From: Pictodentalium vernedei
Taxonomy: Eukaryota > Mollusca > Scaphopoda > Dentaliida > Dentaliidae
Assembly (NCBI GenBank): GCA_031216915.1
Contig: CM062292.1
Span: 207,101,262 to 207,165,261, forward strand
Direction of reading: 5' to 3'
Length of the DNA: 64,000 nucleotides
The notes under the pieces were generated by a model. It was not told where the DNA came from, searched no databases, and worked only from the letters and a program-made list of their open reading frames with translations. A program made the position numbers and the translations under genes. Positions 42,336 through 54,600 of the stretch are shown here, piece by piece. Within the stretch, counting starts at the first letter, position 1. Each line of letters begins with the position of its first letter.

Positions 42336-44399
42336 AGATTTAAAAAAAAAAAACGGCAAGGAGAGAAGACTTTAGAACTGGGAAAGAGAGGTGGACACAC
42401 TTGTATTTACTGTTTAGGTTCCGTGAAACGCTTTCATTCTCGACAACTCCTTTGAAAATGAGTAGATGTTCCTCCATATATACAGGGTTTTCATTACTTG
42501 GATTTATGATTACAAGAATAACAATTTAAGTAATATCTTGGGAGAAGTTCATACATGGATCAGTCTCTGAATTATTGAAAATGCGATTTTTGACGACATT
42601 TAAAAAATAAATTAAAGAGAAGGACTTCAACCCAATGACCCAGAAATGCCCCCCCCCTCCCCCCCGTAATCTTCCAATCCCTGCCAATGCGCCGCCGTTT
42701 GTCTAACTATGCCACAGTCCAAAATTGTACTCATTGCCTGCAGTGTACTTTCGTTTTGTTTGTTAATTCAGTTAACGCACAAAGCCATTCAATTTTTTGA
42801 GGATTTGGTAGGGGACACGGTTATGTGGAAATCACAATGTCTCTCAACACCTATATGCGAAGATGTATGACCTCAACTCAGGCCAGCTACTATAACAACT
42901 GAAAGTTCATATAGCAAAAGGTTCAAAGTGGGCAGAAGTGTGTTCAGAGGAGAATTGAAACTCTTTCAATTTAAATGATTCGTATGCTGCATTTGTTTCT
43001 AATACTCATTTGTCTATTTGTCTGCTGCAGGGGGTGGCGCCGGGGGGGGGGGGGGGGGGGGGGGGGGGTCTAGAGCTCCCTTTCCCATCGGCAAGTGTAA
43101 CCCCCCCCCCCCTCCACACACACAGTTTGCGCTACTGTATGTTATCCCGCGAAACAAACTTTCTTTAGCGTGCAGAAAGCAAAAAAATACTTTCCGACAA
43201 TCAACATTTTTTTCTTCTTTTGTGAGTACCGGTATCAGAAGTTTTAACAGTTTTTCACAAAATTCCAGATCGAGTCGAGAAAAAATATTGGGTCCATGAG
43301 AAAAGGCAAATTTTGCCCAGAGTGCTTCCCAAATAGCTTCTGATAGGCTTTTAGTTTAAAAAATTATATGGGGGGAGGGCCCCAGCCCCCCACCCCGCTC
43401 ATTTCTTCACGCTCCCAGCGCTCGCAACAACGGGGCTTCGCTTCATCGATCTGATGACACCTGGTGTAGCCCCCTGTCGAAAAAGGAAGCCCCCCCCCCC
43501 CCACCTTGTCGGAGATATGCTGGCACCACCCCTGGCTTGCAGCAATGTTGGCATTTTGTTGGCTAATTTGCAAGTAGACATGGTCTGGCGAACATTTACC
43601 CCCGCTCCCTCCCTCCCCCCCACACACACACACACAAACACCACCAAAAAGGCATGGGCAGAGGAAAGCTATATTTCATTTTTTTTTGCAGGTCAATACG
43701 CACATATTTACATACACGCTCATTGTTATTGATATCTTATTTTTAGTATTATTCGATGAAAGTCGGAAGCGTGGGTTAGGCTGACGCATAACCATGATCT
43801 TTTGGGGAGGTTGTACGTCATTACAAGTTAATGCCCTTAATCAACTGTAGAAACTTTATACATTCACATTGTTTATTTTAAATAAATGGGATGATATACA
43901 ATCTCAGTCCAACCTGGTCTTATATTTAAGTTTAGATCTTAACATGGGTCGACAGTCAACTGTAATTGTTTGATATTGAATTGTAACATTTGTATGATGT
44001 TATATATTTATCCCCCCTCTCCCCCCCCCCCCCCCTTTGAAAGTATTATTATATACAATTAACGGAACATTTAGGCACTCTAATGAGCAACTAGGGTACA
44101 TGGCAAACGATTTCATTCTTCTCATGTTGCCTAGATATGGCTTAAATGGTATGTATTTGGTGATAATAAACTGCGCGTAAATGTCATTTGAACCGAATTC
44201 AACCGTTCAACTGCCAATCATGAACGATTTTATTTTTCTTCTGTTGCTTCATATATATAGTTATTTGTTAGCAGATACATTTGACAATATTGAGATCAGC
44301 TGTGGTTGAGAAAAAAAGTGTCATGGTTTTGGAATACGAGGTACAATCACGTCAGGGGTTGATTGTGACATGGATGTTTTAACCCACACATGAGCACTA
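42336..44399. other. Interior of the TIR element: G/C tracts, no gene
   Basis: About 2 kb without a supportable gene. G27 run at 43,042-43,068, C-rich runs at 42,649-42,665, 43,101-43,112, 43,489-43,502 and 44,013-44,036, and short CA run near 43,621. Frames here are Gly/Pro artefacts of the runs. Confidence 0.6.
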
Positions 44400-44401
44400 A
44401 A

Positions 44402-45165
44402 CGAATTGGCGAATAGCTCACAAGCGAATGGCAAATATCTTCCAGCGATTTGCGAATAGCGGTCGACAACTACGAGAGTCGTCATTCGCCAATAGTCAAA
44501 TTTATACCGCTTTTCGCCATTCGCTCGTCTCTAAATGCCATTTGCTAACCGCCAAACGCCAATTGCTATTACTAGTAGCCAGGCGCAAATTACAAATTAA
44601 TCACCAATCGCCATTTGTAACTCACCAATCGCCGATAACAAAAAATGCCATTCGCTTCGCCAATCGCCAATCAGCGAACAACCAACCATCACGCTCGTCT
44701 CAAGCCTGCTGAGAATAATAATGGCGGAATTCTCACAATAACGTACGTTTCTGGCGAATAGCAATTTGCTACAAGCATTTCAGACAAAAGGCTGATAAAT
44801 TGCGATTGGCAATCAAAAAGTGACGGCTGGTATGGTAACATTGATGAGCAAGAAAAAAAAAATGACGGTTAGCAATTAATTATTGGCGATTGGCATTGTT
44901 GCAGGGTCCAAATACCAGTTAGCGATTAGCGATTGACAACAAAAACAGTTAGCGATTAGCAATTGACGACAAAAACAGTTAGCGATTGCCGATTGACGAA
45001 TGGCGATTAGTGTGTCTGCAGAGCCTCAAAAAAAGCATTCGGCGACTAGCGAATGGCTATTGGCATGTCCGTTAGGGCGCACGTAACTTGCGATTGGCGA
45101 ATGGCGATCGGATTGACAACTGGTGATTGGCGACTGGCAATTGGCGATTGGTGTGTCCGCTAGGG
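44402..45165. repeat. Subterminal array of TGGCGATTGGCG-like motifs
   Basis: From 44,402 to 44,700 the motifs read mostly GCCAATCGCCA, and from 44,740 to 45,165 mostly TGGCGATTGGC, so the array folds back on itself. More than thirty degenerate copies. Probably transposase-binding repeats of the 3.5-kb TIR element. Confidence 0.75.
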
Positions 45166-45375
45166 GTTTCCATAAAACAACACAATTCTACAACAAGTTA
45201 TCAGCAGCAGCCCAAGTTCAGCGATCTGAACGTAGTTTCTAATTTCTACCCCTCTAGTAGCTCTACATTCAGATTCTTCCCATTCATTCCTACAGAAAAA
45301 GTTCCCATCCAGTTCTTATGGGAACTCAAAACTCGAAAATAGCAATATTTTTCAAGCTTTCGCCCTTATTACCGG

Positions 45376-46648
45376 TTCCAGGTCAACTCGCCCTCGGGTC
45401 AACTCGCCCCGCCAGTTTTCCCGGGTCGACTCACCCCCGATCGGGGGTGAGTTGACCCGCATTTGAGGGTGCCAGTTGACCCGGGAAAATTTTTTGGGGG
45501 GGGGGTGGGCAATTTTTTTTACAAAATTGGGGGAGGGGTAATTTTTTTTTTTTTTGTTAAATTGCCGAGAAAAACTGAAAACTGAAAAATAATAACTGAT
45601 GTACTTACCTTCAAAATTTTTAATCATCCTTTTAGAAAATCCAAGAATCAAAAACGTAAATCCTTTCATAGAAAACCCATGGAATAACAGGGAGCACATA
45701 CACACAACATGCTAACATCTTGAAGGCAGACGATACAATGATTGAATAAAAAACAAATCTACAGGGACCGAGTTGACACAAATTACTCAAACTGAATAGC
45801 GGTTTTTCAAAAACATCTTTGATGAATTATTTTTTTTTTAACAGTCAAGATGTTTGTTTTTACAGTAATCACATACCAGTTGGTGTTTATTTGAGATTGA
45901 TTGTGTGGCTGATTGCCTTTTTTATTCACAAGCGTAAATATGTATGTATATATGTTATTAATTGTGATGCATTTTCCTGAACTCATGTGTAGTTTCATTA
46001 TTCAGAACTTGATCAACATAAAATGTATTACAATCTGAACGTAAGTTTCCTCATTCCTCATCAAATATCCCTCGGCAAAAAACATTTGCGATTTCAATAC
46101 ATTTTCTTGAACTCCGGAAAAAACAAACGAAATGCATCTTGCCTTTCATTTGTCTTTTCCTTGAGTTCCAAAAAATGTATTAAAATCGGAACCTACTTTT
46201 TCCCATACCACATGATATTCCTCGGCGAAAATCAGTTGTGATTTCAATACATTTTCTCGAACTTCGGAGAAAACAATTCCTCGGCGAAAAGGAAATAGGT
46301 TTTACTTCCCCATTGTTCGTCATATATTTCTCGGCGATTTCATTACATTTTCATGTTTAATTAGTATAAATGTGTCTTTACGTGTTTTGTATGAGTGCTG
46401 TAACCAACTTTATATTGTAATTTATATTGTAAAATAATAAAATATATATTATTGAAATAAAAAATGCTGGTCTGGCTGGACTTCATAATATTGTTGTAAA
46501 TAATAGATTATAGTATTGAAATAAAAAAAAAATGCTGACATAACTAGAGTTACATTTTTTTTAACTTGTGGCGACTTGACCCGGGCTGATTTGACCCGAG
46601 GGCGACATGACCCGAAGGCGAGTTGACCCAAGGGCGAGTTGATGCATT
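45376..46648. mobile_element. 1.27-kb TIR element with 13-bp target duplication
   Basis: CCCTTATTACCGG occurs at 45,363-45,375 and 46,649-46,661 on either side. Inside each end there are inverted tandem units with TCAACTCGCCCTCGGG. Two direct copies of CCTCGGCGAAAA..GATTTCAATACATTTTC-type sequence lie at about 46,063 and 46,208. No transposase. A long duplication would suit a Mutator-like element, but 13 bp is longer than usual. Confidence 0.72.
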
Positions 46649-46745
46649 CCCTTATTACCGGCTGCAATCGATAGTACCGTACACGTATTTCCTTACATTT
46701 GGGCAGAGTTTATTGATCCCAACTATGTTTTATCCTTTAATTATT

Positions 46746-47572
46746 GTTATAATATGAAATTTAGGCAAACCTAAAAGCGAGCGAAAGTGATGCATTAGGC
46801 CTGAAGTGCTGTAGGCCTACATTGACTGGTAAAGGATAGGGGACCAACCAAATTTCGAGATGACTATTTTTATCTGCATTTTGATTGGAAGATATTATTT
46901 TCCAGTGCTCTGATTGAAAGATAATTTTATCATTGCTTTGATTGGAAGATATATTTATGGCGTCGTTGTTTTCCGGAATTTATCCAAGGAATTATGGAAA
47001 TTGCTGTGTTCATTTTTATTTTTTCACAAATAGCGTGTAGCATTTATTGTTACTATTACCAACTGTTAGTAGCCACATAAATATACGTAACTGCCAAAAT
47101 GTAGTATCGTTCTTCGATAAATAAATCATTTCTTCAATTGCGAATGTCAATTTCCGCCATGCGCAAACATGTCAGCGTCCTTGTGTACCACTTCCGTTGA
47201 CAAATTTTGAAGTTGATGCCTTTGAGATTAGCTTGGCTTTGAGTTCATACAAATGGTACATACGTGTTGCCTAATAGCTTGCAAAGCAAGCGATCCGAGT
47301 ACGGGTCGCTTTTGCTCATTATGAATACTCTCGAAGCGTCAATGAATGTTTTGAAATCGTCCATGTTTTTGTATAAATATAAAACAGTAAAAACAATAGC
47401 CCGGTAATGGCGCCGAAACGAATAGTCCTTTTCATTGATGCGGAATCAGAAATTTGATCGCATTTGCGCATAGGTGGTTGATAACCTCCTCTCTGTGAAT
47501 GCGACTGAGTTTGATAATCTTCTCTGCGTGAATGAGATCGAGATTTCGACGCTTCGAGAGTATTCATATAAC
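46746..47572. other. Loop between the inverted arms, no gene
   Basis: AT-rich, with three GATTGGAAGATATTATTTT-like repeats near 46,885-46,955. A minus-strand 82-codon frame (47,567-47,319) has two SHSRREDYQ-like repeats but no known domain. Confidence 0.45.
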
Positions 47573-47810
47573 GTTAACAAAAGGATAAAACATAATTTGT
47601 ATCAATAAACTCTGCCCAAATGTAAGGAAATACGTGTACTATCGACTGCAGCCAGTAATAAGGGCAAAAGCTTGATATATATTCCTATTTTCGAGTATTG
47701 AGTTCTCATAAAAACTTGATGGGAACTTTTTCTATAGGATTGAATGGGAAGAATCTGAACGTAGAGGGTAGCCACTACGTTCAGATCGCTGAACTACCAG
47801 CAACCCGTAC

Positions 47811-48981
47811 CTAGCCTCACAGGTACTCGGCACAAGCTGTGGAATCGAAAGAAAAATGATATTTGGTAGCATTTTTGAATCGATGCTGACGTGCCCCCAT
47901 ATTGGTATATAAATATTTACAAAGTACACAACTCGCTTTTTCAAAACGATAGCACTCATCTTCGTTATACCCCCCTCATATTTGATTCACATAACGTATC
48001 CAGCAGTACCCAGTGGAAAGGAGAATGAATAAGCTTTACAGTGGTGTATTACACAACCGTTGGGTGTTCTTGGGTTGTTCATGATAACTGGGAAAACTTG
48101 CAGAAAAGGCCGAAAAACATTTAGTCGGGCAAGATAGTGTACAGTGGAAAGTGGGTTACAAGCGACAATTATCCAATTTATTATAAATAATTTGAGACCC
48201 CACAGTCTATGGAGGGCAGATTGAACCATTAACTGTCTACCTTTATCAATTACTAATCTCTGATCCACATTTATTCATTTCTGGCAATCACATTTGCCGT
48301 TGATACATTTTTTAATCTTTTCTTGGAAACTCATGAAGTCAACGGCGGCATAGAAGCTAAGATGCTCCCCAAAACATCCCATTGGCTACTATTTAAAACA
48401 AGCCAATGGGAGAATGGGGAAAATTTGCCGTATCTATGGATGCAAAAAAACTTCATTAGATTTGAAGTGACGGCTAAAAAGTGTATAAACGGTAAATGTG
48501 ATCACCAGAAATGAATAAACATGGATCCGAGATTAGTAATTGATAAAGGTATATGGTTAATGTTTGAATCTGCCCTCCATAGACAATGGGACTTCAATTT
48601 ATTTTTATAAATTGGATAATTGTCGCTCGTAACCCACTTTCCACTGTACACTATCTTGTCCGACTAAATGTTTTTTGGCCTTTTCTGCAACTTCTCCCAG
48701 TTATCATGAGCAACCCAAGAACACCCAACAGTTGTGCAATACACCACTGTAAAGCTTATTCATTCCCCTTTCCATTGACACTGGGTTCTGCTGGATACGT
48801 TATGTGAATCAAATTTGAGGGGGGTATAATGAAGATGAGTGCTATCATTTTCGAAAAGCGAGTTGTGTACCTTGTTAATATTTATATACCATTAAGGGGG
48901 CACGTCCGCATTGATTTAAAAATGCTATCAAATATCATTTTTCTTTCGATTTCACAGCATGTGCTGAGTACCTGCGCCTAG
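47811..48981. mobile_element. Long palindromic element, 1.17 kb
   Basis: The arms (about 47,811-48,330 and 48,460-48,981) are inverted copies meeting near 48,396. Ends CTAGCC(T/A).. CAGGTACTC.GCAC are inverted. Long matched blocks include GAAAGAAAAATGATATTTG and AATAAGCTTTACAGTGGTG. Frames 47,987-48,268 (-) and 48,586-48,807 (+) encode the same 90-residue sequence because of the palindrome; they have no known domain. About 90 percent match by eye. Confidence 0.82.
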
Positions 48982-48984
48982 CCT

Positions 48985-49698
48985 AGGCATCCAACTCTCT
49001 GAGGACATGAAGTGGACCACGCACATCACTAAAAAAGCCAACTCAACACTAGGCTTCCTGAGAAGAAACCTAAACAATTGTCCACAGGTAAGCAAATGCT
49101 TCGCATATCTATCTCTCATCAGAAGCACTCTCGAATATGTGGCAGTAATATGGGACCCATATCAAAAGAAAGATATAGACAAACTTGAGCGTATTCAAAA
49201 TCGTGCTGCTCGCTTCATCACAAAGGATTAGAAATCAAGAGATAGTGGGTGTGTCACCAAAATGTGCATAATCTTGAACTGCCATCACTAAAATTCACAC
49301 GACAGCAAATCCGACTACAGTATATGTACAAAGTGGCTGAGGGGCTGATACAAGCCTTACCTCCAGACCAATTCCTGGAAGCAAAGAAACAAGGCAGACG
49401 CATAACAGCAAGGAATCTACCAAGCTATTATAGTGATAATATAATTGAACGTTCAGTAGTAAACAACAACAGGGGATTCACTGTACAAACAGCAAAAACT
49501 GAACAATATAAAAATTCGTTTTTTATAAAAACAGTGATGGAGTGGAACCATTTGGATAACACGGTTGTCTGCACAAAAACACCGGAAGAGTTCAAGGAGA
49601 AACTCGACAGCAACCTGACAACACCGTAAAGCGCCCTTCTATCCATTGCAACACGCCGGAAGTGGATTGCCGCAATGTATAATACAGATACAGATGTT
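48985..49698 (+). pseudogene. Second LINE type, ORF2 C-terminal end
   Basis: Frames 49,007-49,231 and 49,249-49,629 carry LGFLRRNL, AYLSLIRSTLEYVAVIWDPY and LERIQNRAARFI, the conserved region after the RT of CR1/Jockey-type LINEs. A stop and frame change lie near 49,231. The 3' end has an ATACAGATACAGAT repeat (49,681-49,695), a typical short tandem tail. 5' truncated against the palindromic element. Confidence 0.85.
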
Positions 49699-50553
49699 AT
49701 ACTGCCAAGTATAACATATGGTACAGAAGTGGTACCCCTAAACCAAACGACTGTTAAGAGCTTGGAAACCATGCAGGCCAATGGATAACAGGGTCGAGTA
49801 ATGCCGCAGCACAAGAAGCAATAAGGCCATTCAGGGATGAGCTTGGGTGGATGAGGATGAAGGACAAGATAGACTTATTGAAACTCGGTTATCTTAATTA
49901 TAATATTTGGTAAATCTCCCCGACAGTAGTGTTGAAACGATTACTATTTTTTAAAGTTGACTAGTCGACAGGAGTAATCAATTCAAAATCGACTAGTCGG
50001 CTTTTCTGTTGAAAACATAATTGTCTCAGTAAATTAGGTGATAAGAGACTGTTACATGTAAGTTGATAACTCTTTCTTTTAATGACTCGTTTGATGAAGT
50101 TTCCTTGTCAGAGTCAGGAACATGGCTGTTCTCTTTTTCGTATTTTGAGTTTTTTAAAATGTCGTGCATATTATAGCCTTAAGTTTTAACCATTCAGTAA
50201 AAAAAATTAGGATATCTGGGAAGTGCGTCCTCTGTCCGTACATTAGAAAAAGTACCCAATGATGTTAAAACAAGTTTCGTGAATTTGTAAAATGTTTGAA
50301 GTGTGCCGCCATTCGGCCGGTGCAATTAATTAATAACTCCCGAGTCAAATTTTGTGATGGACAGTTTCCTCACCTTCATATCTGGTCTTCGCCAGCTCGC
50401 ATCCTAACCAGAACAGTAATATCACAGAATATGGAGCTATGGCATTGATTTACCCTTGAGGAAGACAGGGCAGTTGGCTCAAAGAAAATTCACTTATGTA
50501 CATGTACAAGAATCAGTTTAAGCACAGGAACTCTGCAGAAACTTCAGAGTTAC

Positions 50554-51530
50554 TGTTACGGTGTGGAATTATTAATGATATTGGTAACAGAAAGAAATCT
50601 GAGAATCAGCAACAAAACTATGAATTTAACTATTATGAAATTTAATTAAAAAGAATTAATTTATAAAAAAAAATGATACAAAGATCTTTTACACTAATTG
50701 GTTTACAGAAAATAAAAACAGTGGTACTTATCAATTATTGAATTAGTCCAAAGTACAGTTTGACAGAATCCAGTAATCCAGTGGTGAAGTATCTTCTGAA
50801 GAAAGTTACCAGCTGGTAGATGTAGTATTAAATCCAAGAATGTCTCTTCAGAAACAGTATCCCGTAGATTTGTAATAAAATTTTCACTTAGAAATTTCAG
50901 CAGTCTCCAATAAAATATAACAAAATGCTCCGTAAAATTCAAATGGAGTTAAAATGCAAGAAGTATTGGCACCACAGGTAATTTCCAAACAATCCAGTAG
51001 AATCCTGGCTTTTCACAAAATATTATTCTGTTTCACAGAAAGTATAAATTCTCTTTCCGAAGACGAACAAATTCTCTTCAAAATTCTCTTTTGGAATCAA
51101 TCTTCCAAATTCACAAAGAAGCACTGCTTCTATAATAAATGCACTGTTCTGAAACAATAATATTCTCCAATGGAAATAACTGAAGTGAGTCTTTTTGAAA
51201 GGCTTTCTAAGAATGAGTTTTTGAATTCTGTTGACAAACCTTTATATAGTAACCAGATAGAATGTCCCAGAAGAGGAAGTTTCTGCAATGTTCTATTAGT
51301 TTCTGGGGGATTCTGTTAAAGTTTAAGTAAACAAGGTCATTGACCTATTTAAACAATTAAACAATCAACAGCTATATGTACAATATATCAGTGTAACAAA
51401 GATGTAAACAAGGTCACTGAGTGCAAAAGAGTTAGACCAGTCAGAAAATGTAGAAATGAAAAAAAATCTTTCTCACATAATTATCAACTTAAGGATATAT
51501 CAATCTCAATATAATATGGGGGCTATAACA
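50554..51530 (-). repeat. 3' LTR of the Gmr1-like element
   Basis: 977 bp, TG..CA on both ends (minus: TGTTATAGCC ... CCGTAACA). The adjoining internal bases AAGGCGGGGTG (51,541-51,531, minus) are the likely polypurine tract. Confidence 0.95.
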
Positions 51531-51699
51531 CACCCCGCCTTAAAAGAAAAAGTTTGAAGGTACTGAAAACTTTTTACATAATTTTAGCAGACACTGACTG
51601 GTTTACAATACACACACACCATAATCTTCACAATTTTTTTTTTTTTTAATAAACATATATACACTTGAAGTGAATAGGGACCGATCATATCATTTTAAA

Positions 51700-54600
51700 T
51701 TAGGATATTCTGGAAAGAGCATCAGCTACAACATTATCTCTTCCCGAAATATGCCTAATCTCTAAATTATATTCTTGAAGGGCTAAACTCTACCGCAATA
51801 ATCTTTGATTCTTGTTTTTCATTTTATTGATAAAAGTTAAGGGGTTATGATCGGTGTAAACTGTAATTGGACATTGGGCGGTTCCTAGATACACATCAAA
51901 ATGGGTTAATGCCAAAATTAGAGCCAAAGTTTCTTTTTCTACTGTAGAGTAATTCTTTTGATGTTTGAGAAATTTTCTGGAGAAATAACATACAGGGTGA
52001 TCAATACCTTGGGAATCTTCCTGGGCAATATACCCACCTGCTCCATTGTCACTTGCATCTATGAATAATTTGAATGGCTTTTCATAATTGGGACTGGCCA
52101 GGACAGGGGAATTATTTAATAAAGTTTTTATTCTGTTAAAGGATTTCTGACATTCCTCAGTCCAAACAAACTTAACCCTTTTTCTCAATAAACTGGTCAA
52201 AGGGGAGACAACATCTGAAAAATTTAAACAAAATTTTCTATAATATCCAGCCATGCCTAAGAATCTCATGAGCTCTTTTTTAGAGTTTGGTACTGGAAAA
52301 TTTACAATGGCATCAACTTTAGCCGCAATCGGCCTCACCTGCCCCTGCCCCACAACATGACCTAAATAATTTACAGTTGCTTTGCCAAATTCTGATTTTA
52401 CCAAGTTAATAGTCAGGTTGGCTTGGGTCACTTTGTCTAAAAATTCTTGAATATGCTTTAGATGATCTGCCCAATTTGTATCTGTGTGTATAATAACATC
52501 ATCAATATAAGCTTCACTGTGATCTAGGTGTGCAATTAAGTGGTTAACCATGCGCTGGAACATTGCCGGAGAATTTTTCATGCCAAAAGGGGTTACTTTA
52601 TATTGATACAACCCAAATGGGGTAACAAAAGCAGATATTTCTTTTGCTTTTTCTGTTAAAGGGACTTGCCAATAACCCTTTAACAAGTCAAATTTTGTCA
52701 CAAATTTAGCATGGCCAAGTTTGTCAATGCAGTCATCAATTCTTGGAATTGGATAATTGTCTGTTTTGGTGAGGCTGTTCACCTTTCGGTAATCCGTACA
52801 AAATCTGTAACTGCCATCAGGTTTTGGGACGAGTATACAGGGCGAACTCCAGTTGCTATGGCTAGGTTCTATGATATCATTGTCCAGCATATACTGTATT
52901 TCCTTTCGCATGATCTCAGCTTTGAAAGGGTTTAATCTATATGGATGCTGTTTGATGGGATTTGCCTCTCCTACATCTACATCATGAAAAATAACAGATG
53001 TCCTACTAGGCACATCGGGAAATAAGTGTTGATATTTGAAAATTAAATCAACTAAATCTTTTCTTTGGTCAGGCAGTAAATAATCTGTTTTATTTTGTAG
53101 ATCTCTCAGGACATCTGAGTTCTGTAATTTCAGAGGTACATTTTCGCCACCCTCATGAATATCCTCTGCAGGATTTTCCAGCTCATCCATGTGGGTGACT
53201 GTTGAGACTGGTAGAGAGTTTGGTTCTCTCTCATAATAAGTTTTCAACATATTTATATGGCACAGCTGAGTATTTTTGAGTCTATCGGGAGTCTCAACAA
53301 CATAATCAGTATCACTGATCTTGTGCTTAACAATATAAGGGCCTGAATATCTTGCTTGTAAAGCATTGCCCTTTACAGGGAATAATACTAGCACCTTGTC
53401 CCCAGGTTTAAAGGAGCGAAATTTCGCCTTTTTATCATACCAGGTCTTCATATGACTCTGGGCTTTCTGTAAATGTTTATTTGCCATTTCTCTGGCCTGG
53501 TGCAATTTTTCCTTAAAAGTGGACACATAGTCCAGAAGAGAAATTTCAGTTGGCTCTTCTTCGAGCCATTTCTCCTTCAAAGCAGTGAGTGGACCCCTCA
53601 CTATGTGTCCAAACACTAATTCAAAAGGGCTGAACCCCAGAGATTCCTGTACAGTCTCACGGACTGCAAATAAGAGGAGATGTACTCCTTCATCCCAATC
53701 CTTCTCATTATCCTCCCCATAGGCCTTTATCATGGTCTTCAGTGTTTGATGAAAGCGTTCTAGAGCTCCTTGACTTTCGGGATGGTAGGCACTTGATGTG
53801 TACTGCTTAATTTTGAGCTCATACATCACCTGCTGAAAAAGGTTTGACATAAAATTTGAGCCTTGGTCCGATTGCACTGACCTGGGTAGACCGAAAGTTG
53901 TAAAAAATTTTATCAAGGCCTTAACTATTGTCTTAGTTTTAATATTTCTTAGAGGTATAGCTTCAGGAAATCGTGTAGAAGCACACATGATGGTAAGAAG
54001 ATATTCATTTCCAGATCTTGTTCTAGGCAATGGGCCAACACAATCAATAATAATTCTACTAAATGGCTCCTCAAAAGCAGGGATTGGTTGAAGGGGAGCA
54101 GGAGGAATCTTCTGGTTGGGTTTTCCTACAATTTGACAGATGTGGCAGGTTTTACAAAATTCGACAACATCCTGTCGAAGCTTAGGCCAGTAAAAACATT
54201 GCTGAATACGAGAGTAGGTCTTCCTAATTCCCAAATGTCCAGCCATTGGATTTTTATGAGCCAGGCTTATTATTTCATTCCGGTATTTAGTGGGGACAAC
54301 TATTTGATAAATAACCTCCCAATCACTATTGGAAGGTACTTCTGGTGGTCGCCATTTCCTCATAAGTACACCAGATTTTCTGAAATAACAGACAGGGGAG
54401 TTTTGGGCTTCAGCCTGTGTTAGAGCCTTTTCACGTGGCTCCGCAAGGTCAGGATCACTTTCCTGTTCCTGAATTAAAGAAGTCTGGGAAATGACATTCA
54501 AGGAGGTCCCCCTATCACTCTCAGGTGTAGTGGCCTCTTTACAATTTCTAGAGGAGTCATCACACTGACTCAGAAATGTCTGAGACAAATCAATGTCTTC

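Larger units (their letters stand above)
16581..44036. repeat. Scattered G/C homopolymers, 10-28 bp
   Basis: Runs at 16,590, 17,127, 18,043, 21,121, 22,146, 23,316, 23,481, 24,380, 34,924, 39,036, 39,444, 39,557, 40,529, 41,071, 42,649, 43,042, 43,101, 43,489 and 44,013; two more near 59,840 and 59,982. C runs and G runs both occur on the plus strand. Several sit inside MITEs at a fixed place, so part of the set spreads by transposition. Confidence 0.85.
41651..45172. mobile_element. TIR element of 3.5 kb with TA target and GGCGAT subterminal repeats
   Basis: Left end TGGAAACCCTTAGCGGACAC and right end (revcomp) TGGAAACCCCTAGCGGACAC are inverted repeats that continue ACCAATCGC-like, about 29 bp, with few mismatches. 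TA flanks both ends (41,649-41,650 and 45,173-45,174), as in Tc1/mariner-type insertion. Many GGCGATTGGCGA-like motifs follow inside the right end (44,400-45,160), first in one orientation then the other. The interior holds an inverted LINE fragment and G/C tracts; no transposase was seen. Confidence 0.68.
45205..47810. repeat. Inverted repeat pair interrupted by a 1.27-kb insertion
   Basis: 45,205-45,375 plus 46,649-46,745 is inverted at 47,573-47,810: CAGCGATCTGAACGTA, AGATTCTTCCCATTC, CCCTTATTAC and ATTTCCTTACATTTGGGCAG recur in reverse order. The left arm is split by the element at 45,376-46,648. The right arm has the unsplit site (near 47,665-47,678). Confidence 0.8.

Noticed and set aside
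43018-43732. Gly- and Pro-rich ORFs, also 23,169-23,629 and 59,708-60,136
   Set aside because: Low-complexity artefacts of G/C runs, with frames set by run length.
50703-51160. Plus and minus ORFs in the Gmr1 LTR (also 56,919-57,337)
   Set aside because: Lie wholly in the LTRs, duplicated with them, and have no domain.
54088-54423. Plus-strand ORFs inside the Gmr1 pol frame, also 52,711, 55,965
   Set aside because: Shadows of the real minus-strand polyprotein.
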